From JBEKVE01 sp049514335 (GTDB taxonomy: Bacteria; Actinomycetota; Acidimicrobiia; Acidimicrobiales; UBA8190): DNA of 18,487 nt. Below the pieces are notes generated by a model. The model was given only the letters and a program-made list of their open reading frames with translations, searched no databases and had not been told where the DNA came from. The stretch spans positions 1-18,487 of the forward strand of contig JBEKVE010000046.1 in assembly GCA_049514335.1 (NCBI GenBank). The letters are read 5' to 3'. Of this stretch, positions 7,447-14,837 are shown in pieces; position 1 is the stretch's first letter, and every line of letters starts with the position of its first letter. Both the position numbers and the translations under genes were made by a program.

Positions 7447-8373
7447 TCAGCCGCCCATCTGCAGGCCCGGGGCGCGCGACCCGAAGACGTGGGCGTTCAC
7501 CGCCGGGCCGATGTCCTCGGGCTCCCAGCGCGCCGGCTTGCCCTTGGTCTCGATGGTGGGGCCGAGCGACCAGGGGATGTAGTGGGTGATGCGGTGCCCC
7601 ACGGCCCGGAAGACCTGGCCTGTCACGTGCAGGGCGTCGTCGGAGGCGAGCCACGCCACCATGGGGGCGGAGTTGGCCGGGTTCATGTGGTCGTACTCGC
7701 CCTTGTCGAGCTCGTCGGGCTCGCGCACCTCGGCGTCCTTGCGCAACGTAGCGGTGATGCGGGTCATCCCTCCGGGCGCAACGGCGTTGGCCCGCACGCC
7801 GTAGCGCGACAGCTCGAGGCTCGAGATCACGGTCAGGGCGGCGATGCCCGCCTTGGCCGCGCCGTAGTTGGCCTGACCAACGTTGCCCTGCAGGCCGGCC
7901 GACGACACCGTGTTGACGATGGCGGCGCTGGGTTGGCGCCCCGCCTTGGACTCCTCGCGCCAGTACACCGAGGCGTGGTGGGTGGTGGCGAAGGTGCCCT
8001 TCAGGTGCACGCGCACCACCGAGTCGAATGCCTCCTCGGTCATGGAGAAGAGCATGCCGTCGCGCACGATCCCGGCGTTGTTGACGAGCACGTCGAGGCG
8101 GCCGAACTCGTCCACGGCCTGGCGCACGAGGTTGGCGGCGCCGGCCCAGTCGGCGACGTCGTCGTAATTGGCAGCCGCCTCGCCGCCGCGCGACCGGATG
8201 ATCTCGGCCACCTCCTCGGCGGGCCGCTTGTCGACCCCCTCGCCGTGCACCGAGCCGCCCACGTCGTTGACCACGACCTTGGCGCCCTGGCGGGCGAGCT
8301 CGAGTGCCTCACCGCGTCCGATGCCGTGTCCGGCGCCCGTGACGATCGCTACCTTGCCCTCGAGCAGTCCCAT
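7447..8373 (-). CDS. SDR-family 3-hydroxyacyl-CoA dehydrogenase-like protein (peroxisomal MFE-2/HSD17B4 type)
   Basis: A 308-residue classical SDR. The N-terminus GKVAIVTGAGHGIGRGEALELARQGAKVVVNDVGG holds the TGxxxGxG motif (residues 12-19) and the acidic end of beta-2, which favours NAD+. NNAG is at 98-101, and Tyr170 and Lys174 form YGAAK. The phrase VVVNDVGG followed by a KRPAEEVAEIIRSRGGEA segment is characteristic of the dehydrogenase half of multifunctional enzyme 2, which oxidises (3R)-hydroxyacyl-CoA, including bile-acid and branched-chain intermediates. The C-terminal 60 residues extend beyond the SDR core, as expected for this branch. The ATG at 8373 has AGAGGAAAG upstream. It is placed between the amidohydrolase and the second SDR and probably provides the hydroxyacyl oxidation step of the cluster. 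Confidence 0.85.
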   Translation of the reverse strand: MGLLEGKVAIVTGAGHGIGRGEALELARQGAKVVVNDVGGSVHGEGVDKRPAEEVAEIIRSRGGEAAANYDDVADWAGAANLVRQAVDEFGRLDVLVNNAGIVRDGMLFSMTEEAFDSVVRVHLKGTFATTHHASVYWREESKAGRQPSAAIVNTVSSAGLQGNVGQANYGAAKAGIAALTVISSLELSRYGVRANAVAPGGMTRITATLRKDAEVREPDELDKGEYDHMNPANSAPMVAWLASDDALHVTGQVFRAVGHRITHYIPWSLGPTIETKGKPARWEPEDIGPAVNAHVFGSRAPGLQMGG

Positions 8374-8404
8374 GGCGTGTCTTTCCTCTCGTGTCGTGGC
8401 CGCC

Positions 8405-8427
8405 CGCCCGCGCGCCGTCAGCGGGCG
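8405..8427 (-). terminator. Candidate stem-loop after the amidohydrolase gene
   Basis: A perfect 7-bp inverted repeat, CGCCCGC (8405-8411) and GCGGGCG (8421-8427), with a nine-base loop lies 58-80 bases past the amidohydrolase stop and upstream of the MFE-2-type SDR. There is no U-tract. It may end or attenuate transcription between the two genes, or be a chance GC palindrome. Confidence 0.25.
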
Positions 8428-8484
8428 TGGTGCCTTCGGTTCTCACGGTGGTCCGGGCCGCCGGGCCACCCCAACAGTGCCGGT

Positions 8485-9633
8485 TCAGCCCAGGCGGTAG
8501 AACTCCCGGGCGTTGTCGCACACCAGGCGGCGTCGCTCGGCATCGGGCACGCCGCCCATCGACTCCTCCACGATGCGACGGCTGTAGGGCCAGTCGTGGC
8601 GGTGGTGGGGGTAGTCGGTCGACCACATCATGTTGTCGACACCGATCCAGTGACGGACCGCCACGGCGAACGGCTCGCGGATGAACGTCACCTTCCAGTT
8701 CCGCCGGAAGTACTCGCTCGGGAGCATCTGGAGCGCCGACTTCGTCCACGTGCGGTTGCGCCAGTAGTGGTCGTCCATGTGCTCGAGGAAGTGGGGCACC
8801 CACCCGGCGCCGCACTCCACCGCCACCATCTGCAGGTCGGGGAAGCGGTCGTAGATCCCGGAATAGATGAACTTCGACATGAACTGCGACGCGTCGCCGA
8901 CGGGGCCGCCCATCTCGGCCAGACCGATCTCGCGGCCGGCCGACGCCGCCGCCTTCTGGAACGAGCCGGCGGTGCGCTTGCCCGCCTGGCGCAGGCCGCT
9001 GTGGATGTGGACGGGCATCTGCTCCTCCTGGGCGGCCTCCCAGAAGGGGTCGTCCTCGTCGGAGAGACCGGCGTTGCCCGAGGGGTAGGCGGAGATGATC
9101 ACGCCCCGGTACCCCGCGCTCTTGGCTTCGCGCAGCCACTTCACCGAGGTCTGCACGTCCACGCCCGGCATCTGGGCCAAGCCGATGAGGCGATCGGGGT
9201 CGGCGGCCATGAACTCGTCGTGCATCCAGGTGTTGTAGGCCTCGAGGCCGGCCAGGTGGTAGTCGTCGTCCTCCTGGGCCATGAACGCCCCCATGGTCCG
9301 CTGCGAGGGGAAGAGCACCTCGGCGTCGACGCCGTCGAAGTCCTGCTCCTCCACACGCGCCTTGCCCATGAACGACCCCTGCAGGATGGTGTCGTAGGTG
9401 GCGCCGAACCACTCCAGGTCCTCGTAGCGCTTGCCGAACTGGCCCTGGTTGGTGACGAGGCCGAGCGGCATCGGCGCCGTGCCGGGCACCAGCTCCCAGG
9501 CGTCGCCACCCTTGGGGTCCTTCACCAGCTTGGGCGCCCGGTCGTGGAACTTCTTGGGCAGGTACTTCGTCCACATGTCGGGCGGCTCGACCACGTGCCC
9601 GTCCGCCGAGATGAGCCGGTACTCGCGAGTCAT
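8485..9633 (-). CDS. Amidohydrolase-2 family metal-dependent hydrolase/decarboxylase
   Basis: A 382-residue TIM-barrel protein of the amidohydrolase-2 (ACMSD-like) family. Metal-ligand motifs are visible in order: SADGHV (Asp11, His13) at the end of strand 1, VHIHSG (His209, His211), a second-sphere region VAVECGAGWVPHFLEHMDDHYW, and WSTDYPHHRHDWP with the catalytic/metal Asp340. Family members act as decarboxylases, hydratases or C-C/C-N hydrolases on carboxylic acids. In actinobacterial steroid and aromatic clusters such proteins are common but mostly uncharacterised, so the reaction cannot be assigned. The ATG at 9633 is preceded by an excellent GGGAGGTG ribosome-binding site. The gene is preceded by a 114-bp gap with the CTGAC-N6-GTCAG palindrome, so it may start its own transcript. 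Confidence 0.88.
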   Translation of the reverse strand: MTREYRLISADGHVVEPPDMWTKYLPKKFHDRAPKLVKDPKGGDAWELVPGTAPMPLGLVTNQGQFGKRYEDLEWFGATYDTILQGSFMGKARVEEQDFDGVDAEVLFPSQRTMGAFMAQEDDDYHLAGLEAYNTWMHDEFMAADPDRLIGLAQMPGVDVQTSVKWLREAKSAGYRGVIISAYPSGNAGLSDEDDPFWEAAQEEQMPVHIHSGLRQAGKRTAGSFQKAAASAGREIGLAEMGGPVGDASQFMSKFIYSGIYDRFPDLQMVAVECGAGWVPHFLEHMDDHYWRNRTWTKSALQMLPSEYFRRNWKVTFIREPFAVAVRHWIGVDNMMWSTDYPHHRHDWPYSRRIVEESMGGVPDAERRRLVCDNAREFYRLG

Positions 9634-9682
9634 CGCACCTCCCTGCCGCCCACGGCGGGGCAGCTACCGGCAACCCGCCGCC

Positions 9683-9728
9683 GGGCCCCGGAGTTCTCTG
9701 ACTTTCGTGTCAGCTTACTTCGGGGCCC
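9683..9728. repeat. Nested inverted repeat surrounding the amidohydrolase-upstream operator
   Basis: GGGCCCCG (9683-9690) and CGGGGCCC (9721-9728) are perfect 8-bp inverted arms. Their midpoint, 9705.5, coincides exactly with the midpoint of the inner CTGAC-N6-GTCAG palindrome. The segment lies 20 bases after the enoyl-CoA hydratase-like gene's stop. As RNA it could fold into a long stem that ends that transcript, while as DNA it could be an extended operator. Confidence 0.4.
9698..9713. promoter_or_regulatory. Palindrome CTGAC-N6-GTCAG, candidate operator copy 1
   Basis: Arms CTGAC (9698-9702) and GTCAG (9709-9713) are perfectly inverted around tttcgt. The site stands 65 bases upstream of the amidohydrolase start on the minus strand. 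The same ten specified bases and same spacing recur at 10639-10654, and a one-mismatch copy is at 15873-15888. Sixteen-base palindromes of this sort are typical of dimeric TetR-, GntR- or IclR-type repressors. The binding protein is not identifiable here. Confidence 0.55.
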
Positions 9729-9747
9729 CGGCGCCGTGCATCCCGCG

Positions 9748-10575
9748 TCAGAACCCCCTGAACTGGGGGTCGCGCCGTTCGGCGAAGGCCCGCAGGCCCT
9801 CGGCCGAATCGGCGGTCGTCACGATCAGCTCCTGCGCCCAGGCCTCCTCGTCGAAGGCGGTGCGCCGGTCGGAATCGAGCGAGCGGTTGAGCAGCCACTT
9901 GGCCATGCCGATGGCCTTGGTGGGTCCCCCCGCCAGCCGACCGGCCAGCTCGCCCGCCGTCGCCTCGAGCTCGTCGCGGGGGACGACCCGGTTGACGAGC
10001 CCCAGCGCGGCGGCGTCCTCGGCGTGGAGGTCGTCGCCGAAGAAGACGAGCTCCTTGGCCTTCTGCAACCCGATCAGCCGTGGGAGCAGGTACGCGCCGC
10101 CCCCGTCGGGGGAGATGCCTCGGCGCACGAACACCTCGATGAACCGCACCCCGGCGGCCGCCACCACCAGGTCGCAGGCGAAGGCCAGGTGTGCCCCGAT
10201 GCCCGCCGCGGTGCCGTTCACGGCCCCCACCACCGGCTTCTCGCAGTCGAGGACGGCGGACACCAGGCGCTGCGCGCCGCGCCTGATCATCCGGGCGGCG
10301 TCGCCCATGATCCGGTCGGGCGCCCCCTCGGGGCGCGGTGGAGCGGGACGGCGCCCGGCGCGCAGGTCAGCGCCCGTGCAGAATCCCTCACCCGTGGCGG
10401 TGAGGACCACGGCTCCCACCTCGAGCGACGCGCTCGCCTCCTCGAGGAGCTCGATCACCCGCTCGCGTTGGTCGGGCGTGATGGCGTTGCGGACCTCGGG
10501 CCGGTTGAGGGTGATCCACGACACCCGGTTCTCGATGCGGTGCAGCACCTGCTCCTCGAGCGGCTGATCGGCCAC
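9748..10575 (-). CDS. Enoyl-CoA hydratase/isomerase family protein, PaaG-like
   Basis: A 275-residue crotonase-fold protein. I place the start at the GTG at 10575 because GAGGAGG stands nine bases before it and homology (LHRIENRVSWITLNRPEVRNAI) begins shortly after; an in-frame ATG 57 bases further upstream has no such site. The first oxyanion-hole segment is GEGFCTGADL and the second is NGTAAGIGAHLAFACD. Of the two hydratase glutamates, the first position (GGGCE in typical hydratases) is His129, whereas the second is Glu147 (FIEVFVRRG). SPDGGGAYLLPRL places Asp157 where PaaG-type 1,2-epoxyphenylacetyl-CoA isomerases have their key Asp. Isomerase or specialised hydratase activity is thus more likely than simple hydration. 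The gene is divergent from the DUF35-thiolase operon, with a palindromic operator candidate midway. Confidence 0.88.
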   Translation of the reverse strand: MADQPLEEQVLHRIENRVSWITLNRPEVRNAITPDQRERVIELLEEASASLEVGAVVLTATGEGFCTGADLRAGRRPAPPRPEGAPDRIMGDAARMIRRGAQRLVSAVLDCEKPVVGAVNGTAAGIGAHLAFACDLVVAAAGVRFIEVFVRRGISPDGGGAYLLPRLIGLQKAKELVFFGDDLHAEDAAALGLVNRVVPRDELEATAGELAGRLAGGPTKAIGMAKWLLNRSLDSDRRTAFDEEAWAQELIVTTADSAEGLRAFAERRDPQFRGF

Positions 10576-10638
10576 GGCGATGGTCCTCCTCGGTACAGGC
10601 GGGGTCGGGCGAAAGTGTGCCACGGCCGGCACCGGGCA

Positions 10639-10654
10639 CTGACATGGGCGTCAG
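10639..10654. promoter_or_regulatory. Palindrome CTGAC-N6-GTCAG, candidate operator copy 2
   Basis: Arms CTGAC (10639-10643) and GTCAG (10650-10654) surround atgggc. The site is almost exactly midway between the divergent starts at 10575 and 10713, so one bound dimer could control both the PaaG-like gene and the DUF35-thiolase-CoA-transferase operon. It is identical in arms and spacing to the site at 9698-9713. Confidence 0.6.
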
Positions 10655-10669
10655 ATCCGCGGCTAGGGT
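10639..10669 (+). promoter_or_regulatory. Possible sigma-70-type promoter for the DUF35-thiolase operon
   Basis: CTGACA (10639-10644) is one base from the TTGACA -35 consensus and TAGGGT (10664-10669) fits the actinobacterial TAnnnT -10 pattern, with a 19-base spacer that is slightly long. The -35 box overlaps the left arm of the palindromic operator, which would suit repression. This is a by-eye prediction. Confidence 0.3.
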
Positions 10670-10712
10670 TGCCGGCCGTGCATGAAGGATCCCGGACAGT
10701 GAGCGTGGCGTC

Positions 10713-11141
10713 GTGAGCGATTCCAAGGGCGGTGCCCGGCGCATCCCCGTCGTCGACTACCTGGTGCTCGAGGGGACCGACGAACATCCCGGGCCCCACC
10801 TGGTGGCCCAGGCCTGCACGGCGTGCGGGGCGCTGTTCTTCGACCGCCGCAACGCCTGCGCCCGATGCGGCAAGACCGCCTTCGAGCGCCGCGCCCTCGC
10901 CACCGAGGGGGTGCTGCGCTCGTTCACCATCGTGAAGCGGGCCGCTCCCGGTGTGCCGGTCCCCTACGTGTCCTCCGTGGTGGAGCTGGACGGGGGCGGC
11001 GTGGTCAAGGGGAACATCGTGGACGCCGGGGCGGACCCCGAGAAGTTCGAGCTGGGCATGCACGTACGCCTCACCACCTTCGTGTGCGGCGCCGACGACG
11101 AGGGCACCGAAGCGGTGGCCTTCGGCTTCAACCCGGCCTAG
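10713..11141 (+). CDS. DUF35 (zinc-ribbon plus OB-fold) acyl-CoA-binding protein, thiolase/aldolase partner
   Basis: A 142-residue protein of the DUF35/ChsH2-like family. It has a rubredoxin-like zinc ribbon with Cys35, Cys38, Cys49 and Cys52 (CTAC and CARC), then an OB-fold domain (about 60-140) with VLRSFTIVKRAAPGVPVPYVSSVVELDGGG and GMHVRLTTF. DUF35 proteins bind acyl-CoA and pair with thiolase-fold enzymes. In actinobacterial steroid degradation a ChsH2 DUF35 domain is needed by the aldolase Ltp2. The start is the GTG at 10713; no strong ribosome-binding site is seen and no better start is nearby. The thiolase follows after 30 bases in the same operon. Its natural partner could be that thiolase, the Ltp2-like protein at 15951-17102, or both. 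Confidence 0.88.
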   Translation: MSDSKGGARRIPVVDYLVLEGTDEHPGPHLVAQACTACGALFFDRRNACARCGKTAFERRALATEGVLRSFTIVKRAAPGVPVPYVSSVVELDGGGVVKGNIVDAGADPEKFELGMHVRLTTFVCGADDEGTEAVAFGFNPA

Positions 11142-11171
11142 GGCCGGCACCACAGGACCGAGGAGGAAGCG

Positions 11172-12377
11172 ATGGCAGGAGACGTCTGGATCGTCGGGGC
11201 TTCCATGACCCGGTTCGGTCGCTACCCCGACAAGGACAGCATCGACCTGGCCAGCGAGGCCGTCCTCGACGCCCTGGCGGACGCCGGCGTCACCATCCAC
11301 GACATCCAGGTGCTGGCGGCGGGATCGCTCATGGAAGCCTCGAACATGCTGGGCCAACGCCTCCAGAAGCAGATCGGCCAGACCGGCATTCCCGTCTACA
11401 ACGTGGCCAACGCCTGTGCCACGGGAGCGACGGCGGTGCGCACCGGCATCCTCGCCATCAAGGCGGGCGAGGCCGACATGGCGTTGGCCGTCGGCGTGGA
11501 GCAGATGGGGAAGATGGGCCTTCTCGGAAGCGCCGGGCGCGAGCGCTCGGCCCCCAAGGGCTTCGAGCCGTCGGGGCGCTACGGATCGGTCATGCCGGTG
11601 GAGGGCATCCTCGGCACCCAGCTCATGCCGGGTGTCTTCGCCCAGGCCGGGATGGAGTACGCCTCGCACCACGACGGTGTGGGCTTCGAGCAGTTCGCCA
11701 AGGTGGCCGAGAAGAACCACGCCCATTCCGCCCTCAACCCGCTGGCCCAGTACCGCAAGGTGTTCAGCCTGGAAGAGGTCATGGGGGCCGAGATGGTGGC
11801 CTACCCCAACACCCTGCTCATGTGCTGCCCCACCGGTGACGGTGCCGCCTCGGTGGTGCTGTGCTCGGACGCCAAGTTGAAGACCCTCGACCCCGACGTG
11901 CGCCGCCGGGCGGTCAAGATCTCGGCTTCTGTGCTCACCTCGGACCCCTACGTCGAGTCCGACACGGCCCAGCCCGACGTGTCCACGCTCACCAAGCTGG
12001 CGGCGGCGGCGGCGTACGAGGAGTCGGGCGTGGCCCCCGGCGACCTCGACCTCGTTGAGCTGCACGACTGCTTCGCCACCGCCGAGCTCATCCACTACGA
12101 GAACCTCCAGCTGTGCGAGCCGGGTGGGGCGGGCGACTTCATCGACCGCCGCGGCCCGTGGCGCGACGGCGCCACCCCCGTGAACGTGTCGGGCGGCCTC
12201 ATCTCCAAGGGCCACCCCATCGGCGCCACCGGGGTCGCCAACCTCTACGAGGTGGCCACGCACCTGCGCGGTGAGGCCGGCGATCGCCAGATCGACGGCG
12301 CCCGGGTCGGCCTCACCCACGTGATCGGCCTGGGGTCGGCCTGCGCCGTGCACGTCCTCGAACGCGCCGCCTCCTAG
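11172..12377 (+). CDS. SCP-x/lipid-transfer-type thiolase
   Basis: A 401-residue thiolase-superfamily protein of the sterol-carrier-protein-x branch, without a fused SCP2 domain. The nucleophile is Cys82 in NVANACATGATA. The other catalytic motifs are HDCF (His298) and KGHPIG (His348). The C-terminal loop reads THVIGLGSACAVH, with Cys391, rather than the CxGGGxG of degradative thiolases, as is usual in SCP-x members. The catalytic triad therefore looks complete, and 3-ketoacyl-CoA thiolysis is the likely reaction. The ATG has a strong GAGGAGGAAG ribosome-binding site. Placement directly after a DUF35 gene and before a CoA-transferase is a common actinobacterial arrangement, in which the DUF35 protein may assist substrate binding. 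Confidence 0.9.
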   Translation: MAGDVWIVGASMTRFGRYPDKDSIDLASEAVLDALADAGVTIHDIQVLAAGSLMEASNMLGQRLQKQIGQTGIPVYNVANACATGATAVRTGILAIKAGEADMALAVGVEQMGKMGLLGSAGRERSAPKGFEPSGRYGSVMPVEGILGTQLMPGVFAQAGMEYASHHDGVGFEQFAKVAEKNHAHSALNPLAQYRKVFSLEEVMGAEMVAYPNTLLMCCPTGDGAASVVLCSDAKLKTLDPDVRRRAVKISASVLTSDPYVESDTAQPDVSTLTKLAAAAAYEESGVAPGDLDLVELHDCFATAELIHYENLQLCEPGGAGDFIDRRGPWRDGATPVNVSGGLISKGHPIGATGVANLYEVATHLRGEAGDRQIDGARVGLTHVIGLGSACAVHVLERAAS

Positions 12378-12393
12378 CGGCCGGATCGGGACG

Positions 12394-14823
12394 GTGCCGG
12401 CGGACACGGGCACCGGTGACGGCGCAGCGCGCCGTCAGGCACTGCTGTCGGGGTTGCGCGTCGCCGACCTGGCCGGAGAGCCTGCCGCGCTGACCGGCCG
12501 CATCCTGGCCGACCTGGGGGCCGAGGTGCTCAAGATCGAGCCCCCCGGAGGTGATCCCCTCCGGGCCGTGCCGCCGCTCGGGCCCGACGGCACGTCACTG
12601 CGCTTCGCGGCCTGGAACGCGGGGAAGACGGCGGTCGAGGTCACGGGCCCGGCCGACCCGGTCCTGGCCGAGCTGCTCGGGGACGTCCACGTCGTGCTCA
12701 CCACGCCGGGGTGGCCCGGTGCCCTCGAGGTTGATCGCGCCCTGGCCCCGGCGGCGGTGTGGGTGGCGGTGACCCCCTTCGGCGTCGACGGGCCCCGGTC
12801 GGGGTGGATGGCGAGCGACCTCGGGGTGATGGCGTCCACCGGCAACATGTACTGCACCGGCGATCCCGATCGGCCCCCCGTGCGCTGCACCGAGCCCGCG
12901 GCGTGGGCACACGTCGGGCCGGAGGCGGCCGTGGCGACGCTGAGCGCACTGGCCTCGGGGCGTCCCCAGGTCGTCGACGTGTCGGCCCAGGAGGCGGTGA
13001 TGATCGCCTCCATGGGTCACGTGGGCCGCTTCCCCCGCACCCACAACAGGGGGAAGCGTTCGGGGGCGAGTGTGGGCGTGAGCCGCGAGATCTGGCCGTG
13101 CGCCGACGGGTTCGTGTCCTTCGGCCTACGCGGCGGCAAGGCGCGGGTGGCGAACCTCCAGACCATCACGCGCCTGGTGGCGGAGGAGGGTCTCGCCACT
13201 CCGGCGCTCACCGAGCGCGACTGGACCACCTACGACCACACCCGCGTGACCAGCCAGGAGCTCGACGACATCGGCGCTCCCATCGGCGCCTACTTCTCCC
13301 GCCACACCATGGCCGAGCTGTACGAGATCGCCGTGGACACGAACCTCATGCTGGCCCCGGCCAACTCGCCGCGCGAGCTCATCGAGAGCCGCCAGCTCGC
13401 GGCGCGGGACTTCTTCGTCGAGCTCGGCGGCATCCGGCACCTCCCGCGCTCGTTCGTCAAGGTCACGAGCCCCGACGACGCCGTCGTGGACCCGGGGCCA
13501 CTCGGTCCGGTCCAGGTCCGCACCGCCGCCGAGGACCGCCCCCGGGCCGACGGGGGGGGTGCCGGCCCCGCCGCGCCGTTCGCGCCCCCGGCGAAGGGCA
13601 AGGCGGCATCCCCATCGGGCCCAGCCTGGGCCGGGACCAACCTCCTCGAATTCGGCACGGGTGCGGCGGGCCCCATCGCGGTGCGGTACTTCGCCGAGCA
13701 CGGGGCCACGGTGGTGCGGGTCGAGTCGCGCGGGCGTCCTGACTTCCTCCGCACCTACGGCATGGGCCCGGGCAACCCGTGCGGCCTCGAGGGATCGGAC
13801 ATGTTCGACGCCCTCAACGTGGGCAAGCTGAGCGTCACCCTCAACCTGAAGCACCCCGAAGGCGTGGCCCTGGCCAAGCGCCTGGTGCAGTGGGCTGACG
13901 CCGTGGCGGAGAACTTCGCTCCCCGGGCCATGCGCAGCTTCGGGCTCGACTACGCCGCCATGTCGGTGGAGAAGCCCGACCTGGTCATGGTGAGCTCGTG
14001 CCTCCAGGGTCAGACCGGACCCCACAAGGACTACCCCGGCTTCGGGGGGCAGGGATCGGCGCTGGGCGGGTACAACCTGCTCACCGGGTGGCCCGACCGC
14101 GAGCCGGTGGGCCCCTACGGCACCATCACCGACTCTTTGGCGCCGCGCTTCGTGGCCAGCGCCCTCACCGCCGGCCTCCTGTACCGGCGCCGGACCGGGC
14201 GGGGCGTGCACCTCGACGTCAGCCAGGTCGAAGCGGCGGTCTACTCCCTGTCGCCGTGGGTGCTCGACTACGACGTCAACGGGCACATCGGCGAGCGCGA
14301 CGGCAACCGCTCGCCCCGGGCGGTGCCCCATGGTGCCTTTCCGTGCCAGGGCGAAGACCGCTGGGTGGCCATCGCCGCCTGGGACGACGGACAGTGGGCG
14401 GCACTGGCCGGCCTGGTGGGCGTCCCCGCCGACGTGGCGGCGCGCCTCGCCACGCTGGAGCAGCGACGCGCCGCCGTGGACGACGTCGAGGCCCTGGTGG
14501 GAGCGTGGACCGCGGACCGCAGCGCCGACGACGTCGCCGGCCAGCTCCAGGCGCTCGGCATCGAGGCTGTTCCCGTGGCCGACTTGGGCGACGCCTCGGC
14601 CGACCCCCAGCTGCACCACCGCGGCCACTTCGTCACCCTCGAGCACCCGTGCATGGGGATGTGCGGCTACGAGCGCAACGGCTTCCGCTTCGACGATGCG
14701 CCCGGGGGCTTCGCCCACAGCAGCCCGACGCTGGGCGAGCACAACGACGTCGTGCTGGGCGACATCCTCGGCCTGGGCAGCGCCGAGCGGCAGCGCCTGG
14801 CCGACGAGGGCGTGCTCGAGTAG
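12394..14823 (+). CDS. Fused two-domain class III (CaiB/BaiF) CoA-transferase
   Basis: An 809-residue protein made of two complete CaiB/BaiF-type units, about twice the usual single-domain length. Unit 1 (about 18-372) begins LLSGLRVADLAGEPAALTGRILADLGAEVLKIEPPGGD and has VVDVSAQEA (Asp195-Ala201). Unit 2 (about 413-809) begins NLLEFGTGAAGPIAVRYFAEHGATVVRVESRGRPDFLR and has HLDVSQVEA (Asp608-Ala614), plus the usual GFGGQGSALGG and GIEAVPVADLGD segments. A Pro/Ala/Gly-rich linker (about 373-412) joins them. Both units retain the DVSxxEA active-site region. Class III transferases move CoA between carboxylates, or act as racemases, usually as interlocked dimers, and a fusion could form an intramolecular pair. 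The start is the GTG at 12394, 16 bases after the thiolase stop. It is the last gene of the DUF35-thiolase operon. Confidence 0.9.
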   Translation: MPADTGTGDGAARRQALLSGLRVADLAGEPAALTGRILADLGAEVLKIEPPGGDPLRAVPPLGPDGTSLRFAAWNAGKTAVEVTGPADPVLAELLGDVHVVLTTPGWPGALEVDRALAPAAVWVAVTPFGVDGPRSGWMASDLGVMASTGNMYCTGDPDRPPVRCTEPAAWAHVGPEAAVATLSALASGRPQVVDVSAQEAVMIASMGHVGRFPRTHNRGKRSGASVGVSREIWPCADGFVSFGLRGGKARVANLQTITRLVAEEGLATPALTERDWTTYDHTRVTSQELDDIGAPIGAYFSRHTMAELYEIAVDTNLMLAPANSPRELIESRQLAARDFFVELGGIRHLPRSFVKVTSPDDAVVDPGPLGPVQVRTAAEDRPRADGGGAGPAAPFAPPAKGKAASPSGPAWAGTNLLEFGTGAAGPIAVRYFAEHGATVVRVESRGRPDFLRTYGMGPGNPCGLEGSDMFDALNVGKLSVTLNLKHPEGVALAKRLVQWADAVAENFAPRAMRSFGLDYAAMSVEKPDLVMVSSCLQGQTGPHKDYPGFGGQGSALGGYNLLTGWPDREPVGPYGTITDSLAPRFVASALTAGLLYRRRTGRGVHLDVSQVEAAVYSLSPWVLDYDVNGHIGERDGNRSPRAVPHGAFPCQGEDRWVAIAAWDDGQWAALAGLVGVPADVAARLATLEQRRAAVDDVEALVGAWTADRSADDVAGQLQALGIEAVPVADLGDASADPQLHHRGHFVTLEHPCMGMCGYERNGFRFDDAPGGFAHSSPTLGEHNDVVLGDILGLGSAERQRLADEGVLE

Positions 14824-14837
14824 CTCAGCGGCTCCGG

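Larger units (their letters stand above)
10621..10680. repeat. Ten-bp inverted repeat flanking the divergent operator
   Basis: CACGGCCGGC (10621-10630) and GCCGGCCGTG (10671-10680) are a perfect 10-bp inverted pair 40 bases apart, enclosing the CTGAC-N6-GTCAG palindrome. Their midpoint (10650.5) is four bases from the palindrome's centre. The arms are GC-rich and partly self-palindromic, so a structural or second operator role is uncertain. Confidence 0.35.

Noticed and set aside
7438..10716. Very long open frame (over 1,000 codons) on the plus strand
   Set aside because: It runs antisense to three well-supported genes on the minus strand, has no recognisable domain, and its composition (rich in Arg, Gly, His) is typical of a GC-driven shadow frame.
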